From JADFDG01 sp965232985 (GTDB lineage Bacteria > Pseudomonadota > Gammaproteobacteria > Pseudomonadales > JADFDG01), in the NCBI GenBank assembly GCA_965232985.1, contig CBDDRC010000019.1:1-64000 (forward strand): a DNA stretch of 64,000 nt, given 5' to 3'. The stretch's first letter is position 1. Each line of letters starts with the position of its first letter. The notes beneath the pieces are model-generated. The model ran no database searches. It worked only from the letters and a program-made list of their open reading frames with translations, and was not told where the DNA came from. Positions 1 to 6,519 of this stretch are shown piece by piece. The translations under genes were made by a program, and so were the position numbers.

Positions 1-1
1 C

Positions 2-172
2 GCTCGGCTCTACGGCATCATTGAGACGGCGAAAGCCAACGGGCACGAGCCTTACGCCTATCTACGCAGAATCCTGCGCGATTTGCCGGCGGCCAAAACG
101 GTTGCGGATATCGAAGCGCTGATGCCGTGGAATCTTGAGCCGGGCGCACTGGTCACGGAATCACTGAACTGA
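2..172 (+). CDS. IS66 family transposase, C-terminal end (partial)
   Basis: Only the last 56 codons lie in the window; the gene starts before base 1. The reading frame has the typical end of the IS66 transposase (TnpC), with 'LYGIIETAKANG', 'EPYAYLRRIL', 'VADIEALMPWNL' and a stop at 170-172. This C-terminal segment follows the catalytic DDE domain. No right-end inverted repeat could be placed with confidence downstream, so it is unclear whether the element is complete or a remnant. It marks the left border of an accessory region. Confidence 0.85.
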   Translation, partial: ARLYGIIETAKANGHEPYAYLRRILRDLPAAKTVADIEALMPWNLEPGALVTESLN

Positions 173-523
173 CCGGCTCCACGCTGTGCGGAAAGCAATA
201 CGGGGTTTATGGCTCGGTTACGATACGTTGCAGACAGCGACAGCCATGTTGCTTCTCCCCAAATCGCGCCCGCGACGGGCAGGTCGAGCATACCCACGGC
301 CACACTGCCCGTAAACGAAGCCCGCCCAAAACAGGAACGGCCGCCCGGAGGAAATGCCCACCTCATCAAGCACCGGCTTGATACGCAAAAGGCGCCTGAA
401 GGCGCCTTTTGTTTATGGGTCCGCTTGGGGCTGTAAACGCCCCCCGTCAACCGGACACACGTGGCACTCTTGTCTTCCCCAGCGCCGACTCGTCAATATG
501 CGGTCCCCCGAGAGGAGCAGCCC
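173..523. other. Intergenic stretch after the IS66 end
   Basis: About 350 bases between the transposase stop and the first monooxygenase. Short open frames exist on both strands, but none has a ribosome binding site or a recognisable product. The only clear element is the hairpin terminator at 385-413. The right end of the IS66 element should lie here. Confidence 0.5.
385..413 (+). terminator. Rho-independent terminator hairpin
   Basis: A perfect stem, AAAAGGCGCC / GGCGCCTTTT, has the loop TGAA and continues into GTTT. The A-run and T-run make it usable in both directions. It separates the IS66 end from the downstream monooxygenase. Confidence 0.75.
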
Positions 524-2032
524 ATGCCGAAAGCCACCCCCCACACCACCCCCGACGTCAACGTCGCCCTCATCGGCGCCGGTTTCTCCGGCATTGGCAC
601 CGCGATCGCGCTCGACAAGGCCGGGATCCACGATTACCTGATCCTGGAAGCCGGCGACGGCTACGGCGGCGTGTGGCACTGGAACACCTACCCGGGCGTT
701 GCCGTCGATATCCCGTCGTTCAGTTACCAGTTTTCCTACGAGCAGCGGCCCGACTGGAGCCGCAGTTACGCACCAGGTCGCGAACTGAAGGCCTACGCCG
801 AGCACTGCGCAGACAAATACGGCCTGCATGAGCGCACGCGTTTCAATACGCTGGTTGAGGAAGCGGTCTGGGACAACGCGAACGACTGCTGGCGCCTGCG
901 CACCGCCGCCGGCAGCGAGATCACCGCCCGCTACATCGTCAACGGCAGCGGCCCGCTCAACGTGCCGAAACTGCCCGACATCGCCGGCGTGAATTCCTTC
1001 GCCGGCACCACCATGCACACCGCGCGCTGGGACCACACGGCGAAACTCGCCGGCAAACGCATCGCCGTGATCGGCACCGGCGCCTCGGCGGTGCAGGTGA
1101 TCCCGGAAATCGCGCCCATTGCCTCGCAACTCACCGTGTTCCAGCGGACGCCGATCTGGTGCTTCCCGAAGCTGGATATCCCGCTGTCCGGCCTGCTCAA
1201 GGCCGGCATGCGCCTGCCCGGCGTGAAGTCGGCGCTGCGCGTGGCGAGTCAGGCTTTCGTCGAGGTGACCTTCCCGCTGGCGGCGCAGTACGCCGGCACC
1301 CTGCCGGCCATCGCCGGGCAGTCGGCACGTCTGGGCAAGGCCTGGCTGCGCAGCCAGGTGCACGATCCGGAAGTGCGCGCAAAACTCACGCCGGACTATG
1401 CGATCGGCTGCAAGCGACCGAGCTTCCACAACAGTTACCTGGCGACATTTAACCGCCCGAACGTGCATCTGGAAACGACGCCGATTGCGGAGATCACCGC
1501 GAACGGCGTGCGCACCCGCGACGGCACGCTGCACGAGGTCGATGTGCTGGTGTACGCCACCGGCTTCAAGGTTTCCGATAGTGAGGGCAGCTACCGCATC
1601 CGCGGCGCCGACGGCTCGCTGATGAGCGAGTTCTTCGCCCACCACCGCGCGCAGTCCTACCAGGGCGTTTCGCTGCCGAATTTCCCGAACTTCTTCACCA
1701 TCTTCGGGCCCTACGGCTACAACGGGGCGTCGTTCTTCGCGCTGATCGAGGCGCAGACGCACCACATCCTGCGTTGCCTGAAAGAAGCACGTCATCAGGA
1801 CGCTACCCGCATCGAGGTGATGCCCGAGGCGAACCAGCGTTATTTCGAGGACATGCTATCCCGCCGGCACACGCAGATTTTCTGGCAGGAATCCTGCGCG
1901 CATGCAAACAGCTATTACTTCGATGCCAATGGCGACGTGCCATTCCGGCGCGCGTCGACGCCGGAATTGATCTGGGAGAGTCGCCGTTTCCCGCTGAAGG
2001 ATTACCGCTTCAGCAGCGGGGCCTCCGGGTAA
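524..2032 (+). CDS. Flavin-containing Baeyer-Villiger-type monooxygenase (BVMO 1)
   Basis: A 502-aa flavoprotein predicted to use FAD, NADPH and O2 to insert oxygen into ketones or to hydroxylate. An N-terminal FAD Rossmann motif GAGFSG lies at residues 18-23. The type I BVMO fingerprint FxGxxxHxxxW is exact at 159-169 (FAGTTMHTARW). A second, NADPH-binding Rossmann motif (GTGASA) follows at about 187. The start was chosen at 524 because GAGGAG lies just upstream; a longer in-frame start at 461 lacks a binding site. It is clearly related to the BVMO at 12557 (shared GCKRP, 'TTPI' and DVL-ATG segments) but stands alone between an IS remnant and toxin-antitoxin genes. The substrate cannot be told from sequence. 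Confidence 0.88.
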   Translation: MPKATPHTTPDVNVALIGAGFSGIGTAIALDKAGIHDYLILEAGDGYGGVWHWNTYPGVAVDIPSFSYQFSYEQRPDWSRSYAPGRELKAYAEHCADKYGLHERTRFNTLVEEAVWDNANDCWRLRTAAGSEITARYIVNGSGPLNVPKLPDIAGVNSFAGTTMHTARWDHTAKLAGKRIAVIGTGASAVQVIPEIAPIASQLTVFQRTPIWCFPKLDIPLSGLLKAGMRLPGVKSALRVASQAFVEVTFPLAAQYAGTLPAIAGQSARLGKAWLRSQVHDPEVRAKLTPDYAIGCKRPSFHNSYLATFNRPNVHLETTPIAEITANGVRTRDGTLHEVDVLVYATGFKVSDSEGSYRIRGADGSLMSEFFAHHRAQSYQGVSLPNFPNFFTIFGPYGYNGASFFALIEAQTHHILRCLKEARHQDATRIEVMPEANQRYFEDMLSRRHTQIFWQESCAHANSYYFDANGDVPFRRASTPELIWESRRFPLKDYRFSSGASG

Positions 2033-2136
2033 TCAAAACCCTGGTCAACTGACTATGTGATAACCGGCATCAGGAACGCGAGCAATCAGGCCGGTGACGG
2101 CTCTGCTCGTTGGCGCACCTGGCGGGGCCAAACGAA

Positions 2137-2162
2137 AAAGCCCGGGGCGAAAGCCCCGGGCT
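2137..2162. terminator. GC-rich hairpin between convergent genes
   Basis: A perfect 11-bp stem AAGCCCGGGGC / GCCCCGGGCTT has a GAAA tetraloop. It is preceded by A residues but followed only by TT, so it resembles a weak terminator for BVMO 1, or a better one for the opposite strand, where the A-run becomes a T-run. Confidence 0.6.
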
Positions 2163-2180
2163 TGGTGAACACGGCACAGC

Positions 2181-2211
2181 GGTCGCGGCGTTCGCCGCTC
2201 CTACAAGGGGG
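2181..2211. repeat. REP-like extragenic palindrome
   Basis: Read on the minus strand it contains TGTAGGAGCGGC, a short GAAC linker and GCCGCGAC. That is the layout of the short extragenic palindromes scattered through Pseudomonas and Xanthomonas relatives. It lies downstream of a gene, as such elements usually do. Only one copy of this exact form was seen in the window, so the family assignment rests on resemblance. Confidence 0.55.
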
Positions 2212-2380
2212 CCATCATCTGACTTTCTGTGAATTTCGATGTGCGCATCTTCATCTCCTGACAAGGGTTAGTTTGCCAGAAGTCTCTACTTATGCGTGTC
2301 CAAGATCGGGGGGAGCTTACAGGCTGTCCTCCAGTAATTCGTGGTCCGAAGAAAGCCGGCAGGTCAGCCAACCTGAAACA

Positions 2381-2905
2381 TCAGACGTCAGGAAAAGTAA
2401 TTCCAATCTGCTTTGCGTCCGGTGGGATGGGCATATCCGCAATGGTCTTGGCGTTGATGCCGAGGCGTGAAGCCATATTGCGAAGGGCATCGTCGTCGCT
2501 ATAGAAATCGACGACTCCCGCGACTCGTCCAATTGCCAGGATCTGCCGGTCGACCTTTACCTTGGCCCAGACGTCCGTACTGCCGCCGCGCTTGTCGCCC
2601 GCGGCGCGTGCTTCTCGCTCCATGGCGGCACATTCGACGGCCGCCGCCTGGTCGAAAGATGCCAGCTTGAAAGCACTGGACTTGTTCAGGCGCGCAAGCA
2701 GCTCTTCGGCTTGGTCGTCTGCCTTGACGAGCAGTTCGGCAACCGACGGCATGGCGACCACGATCCGTGTGCGCTGGTGGTTCTTGATGAAGAACTCGAT
2801 GCGCTCCTTGCAAAAATTGACGGGTTTCGCCGTGGCAGGATCAATCGGGGCCTTGGTTTCCGGTAGCAGGAGGTGGCCGAGGATGGTGGTGTCCAGCAGC
2901 ACCAT
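2381..2905 (-). CDS. PIN-domain nuclease, probable toxin
   Basis: A 174-aa protein with the acidic layout of PIN-domain (VapC-like) Mg-dependent ribonucleases. Asp5 sits in the opening 'LLDTTI' strand, Glu57 in 'PSVAEL', Asp119 in 'KVDRQIL', and Asp137-139 in 'YSDDDAL'. At about 174 residues it is longer than classical VapC (about 130); the extra sequence lies around residues 15-45. It is the last gene of a minus-strand trio, with only 3 bases between the stop of the preceding gene and its start. A VapB-like antitoxin is absent, so the two upstream genes are the candidate partners. Toxicity is inference; the fold assignment is fairly safe. Confidence 0.75.
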   Translation of the reverse strand: MVLLDTTILGHLLLPETKAPIDPATAKPVNFCKERIEFFIKNHQRTRIVVAMPSVAELLVKADDQAEELLARLNKSSAFKLASFDQAAAVECAAMEREARAAGDKRGGSTDVWAKVKVDRQILAIGRVAGVVDFYSDDDALRNMASRLGINAKTIADMPIPPDAKQIGITFPDV

Positions 2906-2908
2906 GTC

Positions 2909-3649
2909 TTACTCATCCCCGCGCAACTTACGGAGTTCGTCAGTCAGGTCGTCGGGGTTTCCCCAGTCAACCGGAGCTTCACGCAAGTTTTTTAATGCGG
3001 CGGGCAGGTCTTCGTCCTGCAGGACGTCAAAGCTGGTTGCCTCGAAGTCTTCAATGGTCCAGCGGCCGTCTTCATCACGTTTCCAGGTGCCTTGCCCGTT
3101 GAGCCGAACCGGTTGGCTGAACATGTAGGGCGCCAGTTCTTTGGCAACACTGATTTTCATCTGGCACTTCTGGTAGCGGCCTTCACCGCAATCCAGTTCG
3201 GCATGAATGCTGGCGTCCTTGCCGCCCAACTTGATCAGGAAGCCTTCGATGGTGCCTTGCTGCTTGAGCTTGAACTCGCGGGCCTTGATACGGTTGCGGC
3301 CGGGGAACTCCAATATTTTCGCTGGTTCACCCAAGGGATTTTTCCGGTAGAGCTCGCCGATGGCGTTGTCAGCCGCGAGCATCTTGTCCAACTTTTGATG
3401 GATGGCGTAAACATCGCCGGCCCGGTCGTTCGCGTTGGCGACGCGCTCTTCAATCTTCGGTACCGCTTGCTGGTCGGCCCAAGCATGAAGTTTCAGGCTG
3501 CCGGCAGAAATGCTGCCGGGATGGACGTGCTCCGCTTGTCCGAGAAGCTTGCCCAGCAGATCCAGATAGGCAGCCGTGCGCACCAGGGACGCGCTCTCCG
3601 GAGTGAGGACATCAATGCGCAGGATGTATTCGGTGCGATCGTCAGACAT
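2909..3649 (-). CDS. Unrecognised 246-aa protein between MqsA-like regulator and PIN nuclease
   Basis: I do not recognise the family. The first 110 residues are helical in character ('LVRTAAYLDLLGKLLGQAEHV', 'IHQKLDKMLAADNAIGEL'). Residues of about 130-215 alternate short hydrophobic strands, charged turns and glycines, which could form a small beta-barrel (OB-like). The tail is acidic (DDLTDELRKLRGDE). It has no signal peptide or membrane segment. The ATG at 3649 was chosen; an alternative in-frame start lies at 3676. It lies 29 bases after the MqsA-like gene and 3 bases before the PIN gene, so a linked role (antitoxin, adaptor or target recognition) is likely but unproven. Confidence 0.7.
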   Translation of the reverse strand: MSDDRTEYILRIDVLTPESASLVRTAAYLDLLGKLLGQAEHVHPGSISAGSLKLHAWADQQAVPKIEERVANANDRAGDVYAIHQKLDKMLAADNAIGELYRKNPLGEPAKILEFPGRNRIKAREFKLKQQGTIEGFLIKLGGKDASIHAELDCGEGRYQKCQMKISVAKELAPYMFSQPVRLNGQGTWKRDEDGRWTIEDFEATSFDVLQDEDLPAALKNLREAPVDWGNPDDLTDELRKLRGDE

Positions 3650-3678
3650 GGCGGCTCGAGCCTGATAACGGGCCAATC

Positions 3679-4179
3679 CTAGTTAGCCCGACGTGGCGGG
3701 GCAATGGGCGGACTCTCACGAGGGGTGTGCGGGGTTTTCACTTGCGTGGCAGTGCCCGTCATTCCGGCATGTTCAGACAGCCAGTAGAAGGCGCCCGGCA
3801 CTGCATCGGCAACGCGCAACAACTTGTTCATCGCATCAGACGGCACGAGATCGTCATTTTCATACTTGGAGAACGCCACCGGTCCGCCGCCAAAAATCTT
3901 CGCGGCCTGTTGCTGGGTAATGCCCCGGCGTTGGCGCATGGCGCGGATTTCGGCACCCGTGAGGAATCCATCCACGCGCTTGCGGAAGGCCAGCATCGTC
4001 CGCTTGTTGCGGCGCGATTCTTCGTCGCCTGCCTGGTCCGAGCCGCAGGCGTCGCATACCGAGAAATACATCGGGATGCTTTCCGTCACGCCCTCGTAGG
4101 TGATCGCGTTGTGTTCTTCTTTCTCGTGCAGCCGGCCTTCACCGCAGAGCGGGCAGGTGGCGGGTTGGGTTGTTTTCAT
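3679..4179 (-). CDS. MqsA-like antitoxin / zinc-finger HTH regulator
   Basis: A 166-aa protein of the MqsA antitoxin family. An N-terminal zinc site is formed by Cys9-x2-Cys12 and Cys42-x2-Cys45. A C-terminal helix-turn-helix of Xre type follows ('TGAEIRAMRQRRG' ... 'TQQQAAKIFGG', 'FSKYEN', about residues 73-115). No MqsR-type toxin is adjacent; a 246-aa unknown and a PIN nuclease follow in the same direction. A longer start at 4233 is possible, but it lies upstream of the predicted transcription start and inside the operator, so ATG 4179 is preferred. Autorepression through the palindrome at 4225-4243 is the expected behaviour of the family. Confidence 0.82.
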   Translation of the reverse strand: MKTTQPATCPLCGEGRLHEKEEHNAITYEGVTESIPMYFSVCDACGSDQAGDEESRRNKRTMLAFRKRVDGFLTGAEIRAMRQRRGITQQQAAKIFGGGPVAFSKYENDDLVPSDAMNKLLRVADAVPGAFYWLSEHAGMTGTATQVKTPHTPRESPPIAPPRRAN

Positions 4180-4220
4180 GGTCGGGGCCTGGCCCGTGAT
4201 GTGTGGCAGGAGGTGGGCGT

Positions 4221-4250
4221 CAGTATTTACCATTGTGGTAAATCCGGCAA
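4221..4250 (-). promoter_or_regulatory. Promoter with embedded palindromic operator for the MqsA-like/PIN operon
   Basis: On the minus strand a -35-like TTGCCG (4250-4245) is followed after exactly 17 bases by a -10-like AATACT (4227-4222). The spacer and -10 are covered by the perfect palindrome ATTTACCA-CAA-TGGTAAAT (4243-4225). An 8-bp perfect dyad in this position is what an autorepressing antitoxin would bind. MqsA of E. coli binds a different dyad of similar build. Predicted transcription starts near 4214, about 35 bases before the chosen start codon. Confidence 0.65.
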
Positions 4251-4314
4251 ATGCAGACCGTCCATATAACGGTGTTCTTGGGGTAGTAACACTGTGGTGG
4301 ACCCTTGGGCGGCG

Positions 4315-4440
4315 GCGGTGGGCGCGAGCGAGACGCAGGTGGTGTTCGGCGCGACGCGCGCCTGGTTGCCCATGCACAGCGAGCAGCCCGGCAGCTCGGT
4401 GCGCGCACCGGCGCGGTCGTAGATGTCGGGTTTGCCTCCA
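4315..4440 (-). pseudogene. Fragment of aconitase B (acnB remnant)
   Basis: The minus strand, read from about 4440 downwards, encodes 'DIYDRAGARTELPGCSLCMG' followed by 'NQARVA'. The block GARTE-PGCSLCMGNQARV is the diagnostic cysteine-containing segment of the aconitate hydratase B active-site region. Homology fades afterwards, and no start, stop or flanking aconitase sequence remains. It is therefore a short remnant left upstream of the MqsA-like operon, not a gene. Recognition rests on this roughly 25-residue match. Confidence 0.65.
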
Positions 4441-4448
4441 TGCCCGAA

Positions 4449-4471
4449 AGACCCCTGTGGGGTTATTTTTC
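4449..4471 (+). terminator. Small hairpin with T-tract
   Basis: ACCCC-TGT-GGGGT is followed by TATTTTT. It is a short stem with a terminator-like tail, lying between the aconitase remnant and the AbiE pair. It may simply be part of the remnant, since no plus-strand gene precedes it. Confidence 0.35.
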
Positions 4472-4551
4472 AGCATTGAAATGAACTGATTGCCTTGCTA
4501 TGGTCGCCCAAGGTTCGTTTTGATGCTTAAAAGTTACCTATAAGGTTATTT

Positions 4552-5304
4552 ATGGTCATGAAAATAAACCGGGTCCTCCCCGAGTGGCCCCACGGCACAG
4601 TGGCCACCAGCGCCTTTCTGGATGCGCGCGGGGTTTCGCCCAAACTGGCCCGGCAGTACTGCGCTTCGGGATGGCTGGAGGACGCGGGGCATGGCGCCTA
4701 CCTCCGGCACGGCGACAGCGTGGCCTGGCCGGGCGCGGTCTACGCGTTGCAGGTGCATCTCGGCCGCGATGTCCACCCCGGTGGGCGCACGGCGCTGCAA
4801 CTGCTTGGGCTGGCGCATGACCTCGCGCTGGGTTCGCGGCCCGTCGTGGACCTGTACGGTCCGCCGGGCCTGCGCCTGCCGGTGTGGCTGCGGGAGCACG
4901 ATTGGCAGGTAACGCTGCAATACGTAGGCACCGGACTGTTCACGCAACCGCCGGCGACGGCGCCACACGCGTTCGGAAATTTTTCGCTCGCGGTTTCCAC
5001 GCCCGAGCAGGCCATCCTCGAAGTGCTGGATGGCGTTCCGGAACGTGATGCGTTCGCGGCCGCGCAGGCGTTGATGGAGGGGCTGCCGACGCTGCGGCCA
5101 AAACTCCTGCAGTCGCTGCTCGAAAGTTGTACCTCGGTGAAGGTGAAGCGTCTGTGCCTGTATCTCGGCGATCACCTGGCGTTGCCGTGGCGCAAGCGCC
5201 TCGACGAACGCCGTATCGATCTCGGCACGGGCAAGCGGCAGATCGTGGTCGGAGGGCGGCTAGACACGCGCTACGGCATCACCGTACCGAGGGAATCCGC
5301 CTGA
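4552..5304 (+). CDS. AbiEi family antitoxin (type IV toxin-antitoxin / abortive infection)
   Basis: A 250-aa protein matching the AbiEi architecture: an N-terminal winged-helix region (about residues 10-75, 'TSAFLDARGVSPKLARQY', 'GAYLRHGD') followed by the C-terminal antitoxin domain with the usual 'FSLAVSTPEQAILEVLDG' segment (about 145-165). In the characterised Streptococcus system AbiEi represses its own promoter and counteracts AbiEii without binding it. Its stop overlaps the start of the toxin gene (TGATG). AAGG lies 8 bases before the ATG. The AT-rich leader (4480-4550) has an imperfect dyad TTACCT-ATA-AGGTTA at about 4528-4544 that could be its operator. Confidence 0.85.
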   Translation: MVMKINRVLPEWPHGTVATSAFLDARGVSPKLARQYCASGWLEDAGHGAYLRHGDSVAWPGAVYALQVHLGRDVHPGGRTALQLLGLAHDLALGSRPVVDLYGPPGLRLPVWLREHDWQVTLQYVGTGLFTQPPATAPHAFGNFSLAVSTPEQAILEVLDGVPERDAFAAAQALMEGLPTLRPKLLQSLLESCTSVKVKRLCLYLGDHLALPWRKRLDERRIDLGTGKRQIVVGGRLDTRYGITVPRESA

Positions 5305-6113
5305 TGCGTGACACGATCTTTCACCGACAGGCGCTGCTGCTCCTGCGTTGTCTGCCCGCGGTGGCCGGCGAGCCGGATTTCGCGCTGAAGGGCGGCACGG
5401 CAATCAATCTGTTCGTGCGTGATTTTCCGCGTTTGTCGGTCGACATTGATCTGGTTTATCTGCCGCGCACCGCGCGTGAGGATTCATTGTGGGAAATCGA
5501 GGCGGCACTGCTGCGCATGGACGAGGCGATGGTTCGTCTGGTACCTGGCCTGAGTGTGCTGGGCAAAGGGAATGACGACGCGCCCAAGCGGGTAGTGGGC
5601 ACGCATGACGCCCGTATCAAGATCGAACCGAACCCGGTATTGCGTGGCACGGTGTACGAACCGGAGTTGCGATCACTGGTGCCCGCGGCCGAGGAGTATT
5701 TCGGGATGTCGGTGGAAGTGCCGGTGGTATCTCTCGCGGATCTTTATGCCGGCAAACTCTGTGCGGCACTGGATCGCAGTCATCCGCGCGACTGGTTTGA
5801 TGTCCACCTGTTGCTGGAGAACGAAGGCATCAACGACGCACTGCGCCGGGCCTTCGTGGTCTATGTGGCCAGCCACGCCCGGCCGATGGCGGAAGTGTTG
5901 ACCGGTTCGCGTCCGGACATGCGGGCGGTCTACGAGCGCGCGTTCCTGCTGTCCATCAAGCGGGGAGAGCCGGAATGGGGTCGGTTGCCGATTCCGGGAC
6001 TCGACGAATTGCCGGCGTTGCGCTGGAAACTTGCCAATATCGAGAAGCTGCGCCGTTCACCGGCAAAGCATGCGGCGGCGGTTGATTCGCTGCGGCGCGT
6101 TCTGGGTGTCTGA
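5304..6113 (+). CDS. AbiEii family nucleotidyltransferase toxin
   Basis: A 269-aa member of the AbiEii/AbiGii group (DUF1814-type nucleotidyltransferase fold). The glycine motif is 'LKGGTAINLF' (about residues 29-38) and the metal-binding acidic pair is in 'LSVDIDLVY' (about 46-54). A lysine/aspartate block 'LYAGKLCAALDRSHPRDWFD' follows at about 150-170. Related toxins (MenT/AbiEii) add nucleotides to tRNA 3' ends or other targets. The ATG at 5304 overlaps the antitoxin stop by one base, indicating translational coupling. The conserved motifs look intact, so the system may be active. Confidence 0.87.
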   Translation: MRDTIFHRQALLLLRCLPAVAGEPDFALKGGTAINLFVRDFPRLSVDIDLVYLPRTAREDSLWEIEAALLRMDEAMVRLVPGLSVLGKGNDDAPKRVVGTHDARIKIEPNPVLRGTVYEPELRSLVPAAEEYFGMSVEVPVVSLADLYAGKLCAALDRSHPRDWFDVHLLLENEGINDALRRAFVVYVASHARPMAEVLTGSRPDMRAVYERAFLLSIKRGEPEWGRLPIPGLDELPALRWKLANIEKLRRSPAKHAAAVDSLRRVLGV

Positions 6114-6145
6114 ATAATCTCGCAGGCATGACGCAGAAGATGGAA

Positions 6146-6178
6146 CAAAAAACCCCGGATTCCTCCGGGCCTTTTTTG
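6146..6178 (+). terminator. Rho-independent terminator of the AbiE operon
   Basis: AAAAAACCCCGG - ATTCCT - CCGGG(C) is followed by CTTTTTTG. The stem is short and GC-rich and has a six-T tail. It lies 33 bases after the AbiEii stop. Confidence 0.75.
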
Positions 6179-6189
6179 TGTCCGGCTGA

Positions 6190-6375
6190 ATATGCTCGAT
6201 GCGGATGCCGCGCCTTTCGATGATCTGATCAAGCGCCCGGTAAACGCGTTTGTGATTCCACGGATGACCCTTCACGTTACGCAGGCGCAGAAAGCAAAGG
6301 CCAACTTGATAGGCACGCCCATGCGGGCGACGACTTCCGCCGCCGAACTTCGATCGGGACTTCTTCACGTAGAAC
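6190..6375 (-). pseudogene. Probable IS3-type transposase (orfB) fragment
   Basis: On the minus strand one frame reads 'GHPWNHKRVYRALDQI', close to the IS3-family orfB signature 'W-x-NHKRVYRL'. A neighbouring frame reads 'EVVARMGVPIKLAFAFCA'. The coding signal jumps between frames, and no complete gene or terminal repeats are visible. It is therefore interpreted as a decayed insertion-sequence piece beside the AbiE locus. The identification rests on a short motif. Confidence 0.4.
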
Positions 6376-6519
6376 TTTCTCGGGGTCGTTAAGGAGAAAA
6401 TTCTACTTCCGGAGACGGTGGTTTTTAGGGGGGATTACCCAGGCCATCGAGCAGGGCGCCACCAAGGATGATCACGTCAAATGAGCTCAAGGCTGGAGTT
6501 TCCACGCAAGGTGCAGTGG

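Larger units (their letters stand above)
2033..2380. other. Intergenic stretch with two hairpins
   Basis: About 350 bases without a supported gene. It holds a GC-rich terminator-like hairpin (2137-2162) and a REP-like hairpin (2181-2211). The rest, up to the stop of the convergent PIN gene, shows nothing recognisable. Confidence 0.6.
6114..6519. other. Intergenic stretch with IS remnant
   Basis: About 400 bases between the AbiEii toxin and the convergent transporter. It holds a terminator (6146-6178) and an apparent IS3-type orfB fragment (about 6190-6375). Nothing recognisable lies in 6390-6519. Confidence 0.5.

Noticed and set aside
209..436. 75-codon plus-strand open frame after the IS66 end
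   Set aside because: It reads through the terminator hairpin and has no ribosome binding site or family.
58..450. 130-codon minus-strand open frame across the IS66 end
   Set aside because: It runs antisense through the transposase C-terminus and the terminator, and matches nothing.
413..1795. Long minus-strand open frame opposite BVMO 1
   Set aside because: It is a high-GC shadow: the plus strand carries exact BVMO motifs with a good ribosome binding site, while this frame is Arg/His-rich and unlike any family.
3679..4233. Longer form of the MqsA-like protein starting at 4233
   Set aside because: That codon lies inside the operator and upstream of the predicted transcript start; the zinc-finger domain begins just after ATG 4179.
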